Shown here: positions 6,026 through 11,409 of the stretch, one piece after another
Numbering within the stretch: the first letter of the stretch is position 1
Layout of the letters: each line of letters begins with the position of its first letter
DNA from: Chitinophagaceae bacterium
GTDB lineage: Bacteria; Bacteroidota; Bacteroidia; Chitinophagales; Chitinophagaceae
Assembly (NCBI GenBank): GCA_018061385.1
Contig: JAGOUF010000028.1
Span: 1-11,409, forward strand
Length of the DNA: 11,409 nt
Direction of reading: 5' to 3'
The notes under the pieces: model-generated
What the model saw: only the letters and a program-made list of their open reading frames with translations
Told to the model about the DNA's origin: nothing
The model's database searches: none
Program-made: the position numbers and the translations under genes

Positions 6026-7957
6026 TTATTTTACTGTTTTCCAAACTGCATCGTTTATTTTAATAGGATATTTTTTCTTTAAAGTATCTATCCATTGTTG
6101 TTCTAATACTTGTTGATAATCGTTGGTTACTAAACCTTTTGCATCTTCAAAATTTCTGGTAGCAATACTATTGTGCAATGCTGTTACATATAAAAAGGTG
6201 TAAGAACCATCGTTGATATTTTTTTCTGGTTTGCTTATAAAACCAACTTTATTTTCTACAGGCTGATTAATGGGCAATTGATTGTTTTCGAAACGGCTAC
6301 TATCGTGTATAACATTGTTGCTAAAGTTGGCAATCCATAAACGCCAACTGCTAAAGTTGTTTTTTAAACTATCTATTACATCATTGGCTGTTGCTTCGTT
6401 GGTGGTTGTAAAAACCAGTGCACTAATGCCGGGAGCCCAAGTATATTTTGATGTATGAGCAGCGTAATATTTTTGTAATCCTGTAGTGTCTTCTCCTGCT
6501 TTAGCCCAAACATTTTTATCCATTGCACCAAACAATAAGTTGGCTTCGTCAAACTCTTTACTTTGTTCTTTAAGGCTAACATTATAATCTTCTAAATGCT
6601 CTCTATAATATTCGGCACAAACAATTTGTTCGTATTCTTTTAATAAATCTGTTGCAGTTCTCGATGCCAACGGGCTACCACTTTGTTTAATGGCTTTTAC
6701 AAATTTTGCCCAATCGGCAGCAGTTATTGTTTGCTTGGTGAAAGAAAATAAAACGGTAGATGGAGTAACTTTTTTAAAGTTGGTAAATGAAGCATCTTTT
6801 GCAGCACTATCTGTAAAACGTACAAATTCTTTTTCATCGAAAATGCCCGGTTTGTAGTTGCAAATTTTCATCCATTTTTTGGTTAATCCTTTTTTGGCAA
6901 TACTCAATCTATCGGCACGTTCTACTTGTTGTTTTACCAACGCAGCAGTAACAGCATCGTTAAAATCTTTACCTACAGGTGTAACTTCAATTAACTTTAA
7001 AATATGCCACCCAAACTGTGTTAAAAATGGTTTTCCAATTGCTCCAATTTCTGGTAATGCAAAGGCTTGATCTTCAAACAAAGGATCAAGTTGCCCAACT
7101 GCAATTTCATTCATAATACCATTGTTGCTCAATGTGGTTCTATCTGTACTAAATTCAGGAACCAACTTTTCAAAAGCTATACCACGTAAACAACGATTGT
7201 ACACTGTATCGGCAGTGGCTTTAAACTTTAGTTTTGCATCTTCTGTAGCATCTTTTGGTACAGTAATTAATATTTGTGCAACTTTTCTTTTACCAACAGC
7301 TGCACGTTCGTTTAAGTTCTTAAAAATATGATACCCAAAAGAACTTTTATAAACGGCTGAAACTTCTCCTTTCCTTAATCTATAAATTTCATTTTCAAAT
7401 TCGTAAGGCAATGTAAATGCAGTGATGTAGCCTAAATTTCCTTTAGCTTGTTGTGTAGCTTCATCATTGGAATAGGTTGCAGCAACTTCGCTAAAATCTT
7501 TGCCTTCTTTAATTAAATTATATGCTTTTTGAATTTGATTAAAAGCAACAATATTGTCTACCCCAGGTTTTAATTCAACAAAAACTTGAGCCACATGAAT
7601 GTCTTTTTGGCTTCTATCAAAAGCTTCTTTTACCAACTCGTTTATATTGGCTTCGTTGTTGATAATATTTTCAGCAATTTGTTTTTTAAAATTGGCACTC
7701 TCGTACTTAAATGTGGGTTGCTCATTTAACTTATCATCGTAAGCAGATTGAACTTTCAGCTTATAGTTGATGTACAATTGTAGGTACTCGGCCAACGCTT
7801 TTTTTCTATCCGTTTCATCAACCGAAGGGTTTTTATTATATGCCTTTAAAAATTCGGTTTTTGTAACCTGCTTTTTGCCATAAGTAAACAAAGGTTGTGC
7901 AGTTGCAATTAAAGTAAAAGGCAATAGGGCCAATACAAATACTATTTTTTTAAACAT
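6026..7957 (-). CDS. Periplasmic parvulin-type peptidyl-prolyl isomerase (SurA-like)
   Basis: A 643-residue exported folding factor. A signal peptide (about 1-20, ending TATAQ-like) is followed by a SurA-type helical N-terminal region (about 25-115). Two parvulin (rotamase) domains follow, at about 119-216 and 223-326, and then a long C-terminal region (330-643) with no fold I recognise beyond similarity to other Bacteroidota PPIases (TGLQKYYAAH near 492-501). The first domain shows the usual YSND and GNLGY patterns and GYHIF (H210); the second shows GWHIL (H318). The first-strand His of active parvulins is Gln in both (VAQVF Q124, VAQIL Q228), so isomerase activity is doubtful and a chaperone role is possible. 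Known relatives assist outer-membrane protein folding. It starts 3 bases after the thioredoxin gene, so the two form an operon. Confidence 0.88.
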   Translation of the reverse strand: MFKKIVFVLALLPFTLIATAQPLFTYGKKQVTKTEFLKAYNKNPSVDETDRKKALAEYLQLYINYKLKVQSAYDDKLNEQPTFKYESANFKKQIAENIINNEANINELVKEAFDRSQKDIHVAQVFVELKPGVDNIVAFNQIQKAYNLIKEGKDFSEVAATYSNDEATQQAKGNLGYITAFTLPYEFENEIYRLRKGEVSAVYKSSFGYHIFKNLNERAAVGKRKVAQILITVPKDATEDAKLKFKATADTVYNRCLRGIAFEKLVPEFSTDRTTLSNNGIMNEIAVGQLDPLFEDQAFALPEIGAIGKPFLTQFGWHILKLIEVTPVGKDFNDAVTAALVKQQVERADRLSIAKKGLTKKWMKICNYKPGIFDEKEFVRFTDSAAKDASFTNFKKVTPSTVLFSFTKQTITAADWAKFVKAIKQSGSPLASRTATDLLKEYEQIVCAEYYREHLEDYNVSLKEQSKEFDEANLLFGAMDKNVWAKAGEDTTGLQKYYAAHTSKYTWAPGISALVFTTTNEATANDVIDSLKNNFSSWRLWIANFSNNVIHDSSRFENNQLPINQPVENKVGFISKPEKNINDGSYTFLYVTALHNSIATRNFEDAKGLVTNDYQQVLEQQWIDTLKKKYPIKINDAVWKTVK

Positions 7958-7960
7958 AGT

Positions 7961-9475
7961 TTATTTGTTGTTTTTATTTTTAAGTTTTGCAGAAATCACA
8001 TCGTCAAATTGTTCTAAACTAAGCTGTTTGGCAATGATACGTTTTTTATCGTCTAACAAATAAATGGTTGGTGTAACTCTTGCATCATACAACTGTCTAA
8101 ACCCCGCTTGATTGTTTTTAATTTCAAGATCTCTTGCTGCTTTGGTTTGATAAACATGCGTCCAATCGAACAACTCTTTTTCATTAATAAATTTTTTCCA
8201 ATCAGGTACATTGTCGTCATATACATATACAGAATATACTTTTAAACCCAATGCTTTCCACTTGGACTTGTACATGCTATCAATTCTTGGAATTTGTTCT
8301 TTACAATGTCCACAATGAGGGTCCCAAAAAGCCACCAAAGTAAATGCTGCGTTGATGTTATACATGGGCTGCACTTTGCCTAAAGTATCTGTTAAGTTGA
8401 GTACTGGTGCAGGTTCTCCAATTTGATTGGCCATTAAACTGTAAGCTCTATCAAAAATCATTTTTCTAGAAGCGGCATTTAAAAAAACCGTATCGCCCTT
8501 GCTATAAAAATCGTTGAAGAGGTATAAAAAAACTTTATCCTGACCCATATACTCTGGGTTTACATATTTGTTGGTAAACTTAGTAAGCAAGTAAGGAAAA
8601 ATTTCTTTGCCAGATCTTGCAGAGAGTAGCATGTATTTTACTTCTTGATTAATAGAATCGGCTTCTGGACTAACTTGATATTTAAAATAGTCATCCATTT
8701 TTGGTTCAAAGAAAGGTGTACGCAAAAGTCTGTCATCAAAAAAGTTTACATCATCCCAATAATGATCTTTTACATAACGATATGGGTACAAAGAATCTGG
8801 CTTACCATTCACCATTGGTATTGGTGGAAACTCTGGTCTCTTCATTACAGTAAATAACATAGAAAGCAATGAATTGGGATTTTTAGCAACAATATCTTCT
8901 CTGTAGGCTTGTAATTCTTTATTGCCTTTAATTATTTCATCTCTTATTTGTAGGCTATCTTCTCTTGTTTTTGCAGTTGCCAATTGATTGTTTAAATCGT
9001 ATAAATGTTTGCCTTTAACTGAAGTTACTTTTGAGTATTCTTTAAACAAATCATTGTCGGCCGAACCAATAATTTGAAACTGTTCTTTTTTAGCACTATC
9101 AGCTACAATACTAAAATGTTGTTCTGCATCCATCAACAATTCAAATTGAATGGTGTATTGCGGAGAAACTACAAAATAAATACCCCCTGTAAGTTTGGTG
9201 TTGCCTTTAAAAACGCCTTTGCTATTGCCATCTAAATAAGCACTATCTGTTATTGTTCTTCCTGTACCATAATAGCTACCCAAATAAATCCAACAATTTT
9301 TAAAAGGCGTTAGAGTAATGTTGATATGTCTTCCTGTTTTATCTACACTTGTTGCCAACGGTTTTTTTACAACAGCATTGGTGTTTGTTTTTTTTGTTGG
9401 AGCTTTTTTTATGGTTTGTGCATTGGCTAAAAAGCTACTGCAACAAATTAAACAAACAAGTAAATATTTATTCAT
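7961..9475 (-). CDS. Periplasmic thioredoxin-fold protein (TlpA-like, DUF4369/DUF5106 type)
   Basis: A 504-residue exported thiol-disulfide protein. The start at 9475 is preferred because it begins directly with a signal peptide (MNKYLLVCLI through ANAQ, residues 1-20). An in-frame ATG at 9526 would add 17 residues before it. A Lys/Thr-rich linker is followed by a beta-rich region resembling DUF4369 (about 48-136), a helical DUF5106-like middle (about 140-345) and a C-terminal thioredoxin domain (about 352-498). Its active site is WDPHCGHC with CGHC at 388-391, and the cis-proline is in VTPT (P469). CGHC is the protein disulfide isomerase-type motif and suggests a fairly oxidising or isomerising thiol pair, but the substrate is unknown. 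It heads the operon with the SurA-like gene. Cysteines near residues 8-12 lie inside the signal peptide and do not form a good lipobox. Confidence 0.85.
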   Translation of the reverse strand: MNKYLLVCLICCSSFLANAQTIKKAPTKKTNTNAVVKKPLATSVDKTGRHINITLTPFKNCWIYLGSYYGTGRTITDSAYLDGNSKGVFKGNTKLTGGIYFVVSPQYTIQFELLMDAEQHFSIVADSAKKEQFQIIGSADNDLFKEYSKVTSVKGKHLYDLNNQLATAKTREDSLQIRDEIIKGNKELQAYREDIVAKNPNSLLSMLFTVMKRPEFPPIPMVNGKPDSLYPYRYVKDHYWDDVNFFDDRLLRTPFFEPKMDDYFKYQVSPEADSINQEVKYMLLSARSGKEIFPYLLTKFTNKYVNPEYMGQDKVFLYLFNDFYSKGDTVFLNAASRKMIFDRAYSLMANQIGEPAPVLNLTDTLGKVQPMYNINAAFTLVAFWDPHCGHCKEQIPRIDSMYKSKWKALGLKVYSVYVYDDNVPDWKKFINEKELFDWTHVYQTKAARDLEIKNNQAGFRQLYDARVTPTIYLLDDKKRIIAKQLSLEQFDDVISAKLKNKNNK

Positions 9476-9610
9476 TGTGTAAGAGTTCAATGTTTTTAAG
9501 AGCGTAAATTTAAGTAAATGCAACATGAGGGTTGTTAATCATTTGTAAAAAGCCTCGTTTTTAAATGATGTATAAATAATTGAAAAAAATAAGCAAAAAT
9601 TTGACCAGAA

Positions 9611-9641
9611 AAAAACCGCCATATTTTGTATGACGGTTTTT
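9611..9641 (-). terminator. Rho-independent terminator after pheS
   Basis: A 13-bp stem (9611-9623 with 9629-9641) with one C-A mismatch contains AAAAACCG/CGGTTTTT and a five-base loop. Read on the - strand it ends in TTTTTTTCT. It begins 12 bases past the pheS stop and lies upstream of the thioredoxin gene, separating the two units. Confidence 0.88.
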
Positions 9642-9653
9642 GTAATATTTCTT

Positions 9654-10682
9654 TTAAACTACACCTGTAAATTGTTTTAAAAACCGTACATCATTTTGGC
9701 TGTATAAACGTAAATCGTTTACTTGATATTTTAATTGACAAATTCTTTCAACACCCATACCAAATGCAAAACCTGTGTATTTATTGCTATCAATTCCAAA
9801 GTTTTCTAACACTTTAGGATGCACCATTCCACTACCTAAAATTTCTACCCAACCGGTATGTTTACAAACATTGCAACCTTTGCTATCGCAAATTAAACAA
9901 CTAATGTCCATTTCGGCACTTGGTTCTGTAAACGGAAAGTAAGATGGACGAAAACGAACTTTTACATCTTTACCAAACATTTCTTGCACAAAGAAATACA
10001 AGGTTTGCTTTAAATCGGCAAAGCTTACATTTTCATCAATGTATAAACCTTCTACTTGGTGAAAAAAGCAATGGGCTCTTGCACTAATGGTTTCATTTCT
10101 ATACACACGTCCTGGGCAAATTACACGAATGGGCGGTTTTTGGTTTTCCATAACCCTAGCTTGCACACTACTAGTATGTGTACGCAACAACCAAGAAGGG
10201 TTTTGATTGATGTAAAAAGTATCTTGCATGTCTCTTGCTGGATGATCTTCAGGCAAGTTCATTGCACCAAAGTTGTGCCAATCGTCTTCAATTTCTGGTC
10301 CTTCGGCAATGGCAAAACCCAAACGTTGAAATATGGAAACAATTTTATTGCGTACCAAACTTAAAGGATGACGTGAACCAACTGGTACAGGATTTCCTGG
10401 TAAACTCCAATCTATTTTAGATGAAGTTTGTTCAATATTTTCAGTCGCAGCTTTTAAGGTTTCAAACTTTTCTTCAACAAATAATTTAAACTCGTTTAAT
10501 AACTGACCAGCATCTTTTTTTTGTTCTACAGGTACATCTTTCATTAAGCCCATAATGCTTTTAACTAAGCCTTTTGTACCCAAATATTTTATACGAAAAG
10601 CTTCTATCGTTTCGGGTGTATTGGCTTCAAAAGCAGTAATTTCTTGCTTATAATTATTTACCTGTTGTAACAATTGTTCCAT
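9654..10682 (-). CDS. pheS: Phenylalanine--tRNA ligase alpha subunit
   Basis: Catalytic alpha subunit of the alpha2-beta2 enzyme that charges tRNA-Phe in the cytoplasm. The 342 residues fit the usual bacterial PheS length. The N-terminal tRNA-binding coiled coil spans about 1-88. The class II core follows with HPLSLVRNKI (105-114), RTHTSSVQAR (167-176), VICPGRVYRNE near 187-197, FRPSYFPFTEPSAE (244-257) and GFAFGMGVERI (304-314). A Cys4 insertion, CLIC-x4-CNVC (C262, C265, C270, C273), sits between FTEPSAE and GWVEILG. Escherichia coli PheS lacks it, but related phyla have it, and it may bind zinc. The ATG at 10682 starts the normal MEQLLQQV N-terminus. The beta subunit gene pheT is not in the window, so the two genes are split here. 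Confidence 0.97.
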   Translation of the reverse strand: MEQLLQQVNNYKQEITAFEANTPETIEAFRIKYLGTKGLVKSIMGLMKDVPVEQKKDAGQLLNEFKLFVEEKFETLKAATENIEQTSSKIDWSLPGNPVPVGSRHPLSLVRNKIVSIFQRLGFAIAEGPEIEDDWHNFGAMNLPEDHPARDMQDTFYINQNPSWLLRTHTSSVQARVMENQKPPIRVICPGRVYRNETISARAHCFFHQVEGLYIDENVSFADLKQTLYFFVQEMFGKDVKVRFRPSYFPFTEPSAEMDISCLICDSKGCNVCKHTGWVEILGSGMVHPKVLENFGIDSNKYTGFAFGMGVERICQLKYQVNDLRLYSQNDVRFLKQFTGVV

Positions 10683-10891
10683 GCAGCGAAGATAAGGTTT
10701 GTGAGAATAATGTTGAAAGCCGTAGCTAACGTAATTTTTAACAAGAATTAAAGGAAAGAGATAAACTTTTTATAGCTTGGTGAATAAACCAACGTGTGGA
10801 GTAAACTTTTTCATTTCCCTTCCTTTGGATGGGCTAGGGGTGGTTTTTTGCTCTCAACAACCACACAGTGAACGCCAATTTATATAAACAT
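10683..10891. other. Intergenic region upstream of pheS
   Basis: These 209 bases hold no gene. The part near pheS should contain its promoter; the best -7-like match is TATCTTCG on the - strand (10687-10694), one base off consensus but only 4 bases before the ATG, so I do not call it. The distal part carries the C/G-rich element at 10817-10864. No terminator is obvious for the DUF2007 gene ending at 10892. Confidence 0.6.
10817..10864. repeat. C/G-rich imperfect palindrome, possible dispersed repeat
   Basis: CCCTTCC (10817-10823), TTT and GGATGGG (10827-10833) form a hairpin with one mismatch, followed by CTAGGGGTGG. Further on, GTGGTT (10840-10845) can pair with AACCAC (10859-10864). The base composition differs sharply from the AT-rich surroundings. 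From general familiarity, elements of the form CCCTCC-loop-GGAGGG followed by GGGGTGG recur between genes in Bacteroidota genomes; copy number here cannot be judged from one window. Confidence 0.45.
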
Positions 10892-11098
10892 TTAATTCAT
10901 TAACGCTTGTGCCAACAAGGTTTTAGCCAAATCTTTTAAATGGGTAGGAACATACAATTCAATTTCGCCAAAGGCTAGATAACTGCTATCTTGTTTATTC
11001 AATATTTGTGCAGGAATATTGTTTTCTTCTAACATGCCTTGTAAAATACTGGCCTCAACAATACTTTTTGTACGATGTAATAAAAACCATTGTTGCAT
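10892..11098 (-). CDS. Small DUF2007-family protein
   Basis: A 68-residue soluble protein matching the DUF2007 type, often labelled a putative signal-transducing protein but without a proven function. It begins MQQWFLLHRTKSIVEASILQ and contains the family pattern of an early beta strand, a helix with EASILQGMLEENNIPA, and a later strand (IELYVPTHL) followed by a helix with the Leu/Ala-rich end. The fold is probably a single small alpha/beta ferredoxin-like domain. There is no signal peptide, membrane segment or Cys cluster. Its ATG overlaps the stop codon of the upstream CPBP gene by one base (TAATG), so translation is probably coupled. Family members are often next to membrane protein genes. 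Confidence 0.82.
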   Translation of the reverse strand: MQQWFLLHRTKSIVEASILQGMLEENNIPAQILNKQDSSYLAFGEIELYVPTHLKDLAKTLLAQALMN

Positions 11099-11409
11099 TA
11101 GGCAAAAGGGTTGTTTTCGTTTTTCAATTTTAAATCTCCATCTGTAATTTTCAAAGCACCAATTTGTTCACTTTCTTTTTTAAAGCTTACAAATACTGTA
11201 ACTACTATTCCAAGTGCAATAATGCCATACCACCAAGGGAAGTTTTCTTTTAAAGCAGCTTCTGGGTTTTTACCATTTCTACTTAACACAAACAACGCTG
11301 TAACTGCAATGCCATTGTTAATAAAATGGAGTAAAATACTCAACCAAATATTTCTGCTATAATAAAAAATTAAGCCCAATACAATGCCCAAGCCAGCCCT
11401 TGCCAAAAA
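11098..11409 (-). CDS. CPBP-family intramembrane metalloprotease homologue (C-terminal part)
   Basis: Only the last 103 codons are inside the window; the gene continues past the right edge, and the TTG at 11406 is not a real start. The visible part begins FLARAGLGIVLG and contains a membrane segment leading to LLHFINNG, the HxxxN motif of the CPBP (CAAX protease and bacteriocin-processing, Abi) family: H28 and N32 counted from the window edge. Another hydrophobic segment follows (about GIAVTALFVL), then a loop, a last membrane helix (WWYGIIALGIVVTVFVSF) and a charged cytosolic-looking tail of about 30 residues ending ENNPFA. The other family motifs (EExxxR and FxxxH) would lie upstream, outside the window, so activity cannot be judged. 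The stop overlaps the DUF2007 start. Confidence 0.85.
   Translation of the reverse strand, partial: FLARAGLGIVLGLIFYYSRNIWLSILLHFINNGIAVTALFVLSRNGKNPEAALKENFPWWYGIIALGIVVTVFVSFKKESEQIGALKITDGDLKLKNENNPFA

Noticed and set aside
6376..6582. 68-codon frame on the - strand inside the SurA-like gene
   Set aside because: It overlaps the clear coding frame on the same strand and has no recognisable features.
9476..9526. Upstream ATG at 9526 for the thioredoxin gene
   Set aside because: It would place 17 extra residues in front of a complete signal peptide. The ATG at 9475 gives the normal exported N-terminus.
10840..10864. GTGGTT/AACCAC hairpin as terminator of the DUF2007 gene
   Set aside because: The stem is only 6 bp with a 13-base loop, and on the - strand it is followed by C-rich sequence rather than a U-tract.

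Overview
This is a low-GC segment of a bacterial chromosome, almost certainly from the phylum Bacteroidota. Several signs point there: a type IX secretion (T9SS) C-terminal sorting domain with a YPNP motif; a DUF4369/DUF5106-type periplasmic thioredoxin; a PheS carrying an internal Cys4 insertion; a perfect Bacteroidota-type -7 box (TAnnTTTG) before lysS; and no Shine-Dalgarno sequences before the starts. A Chitinophaga- or Sphingobacterium-like lineage fits the proteins, but I cannot place it more finely by eye. The window is mostly housekeeping and cell-envelope genes. I see no transposase, phage gene, CRISPR array, rRNA or tRNA.

Layout. Positions 1-470 are a long AT-rich non-coding region. 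It contains a run of six co-oriented DnaA-box-like 9-mers (one a perfect consensus) and two identical 11-bp repeats. It leads into dnaB (replicative helicase, + strand). All other genes lie on the - strand. A strong bidirectional terminator separates dnaB from a convergent gene for a secreted, seven-repeat (FG-GAP-like) protein with an IPT/TIG domain and a T9SS sorting tail. Next come lysS (lysyl-tRNA synthetase), a two-gene periplasmic operon (a thioredoxin-fold protein followed 3 nt later by a parvulin-type SurA-like protein), pheS (phenylalanyl-tRNA synthetase alpha), and a translationally coupled pair at the right edge: a partial CPBP-family membrane protease homologue followed by a small DUF2007 protein. 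Rho-independent terminators follow dnaB, the T9SS gene, lysS, the SurA-like gene and pheS, so most genes are separate transcription units.

How they fit together. dnaB, lysS and pheS are core replication and translation genes. The thioredoxin/parvulin pair probably serves redox control and folding of envelope proteins, which would include secreted proteins such as the T9SS cargo, though that link is inference. No clearly new multi-gene system is visible. The observations most worth following up are the helically phased DnaA-box-like array upstream of dnaB, the loss of the first active-site His in both parvulin domains, the seven-blade repeat secreted protein, and two short GC-rich palindromic intergenic elements that look like dispersed repeats.
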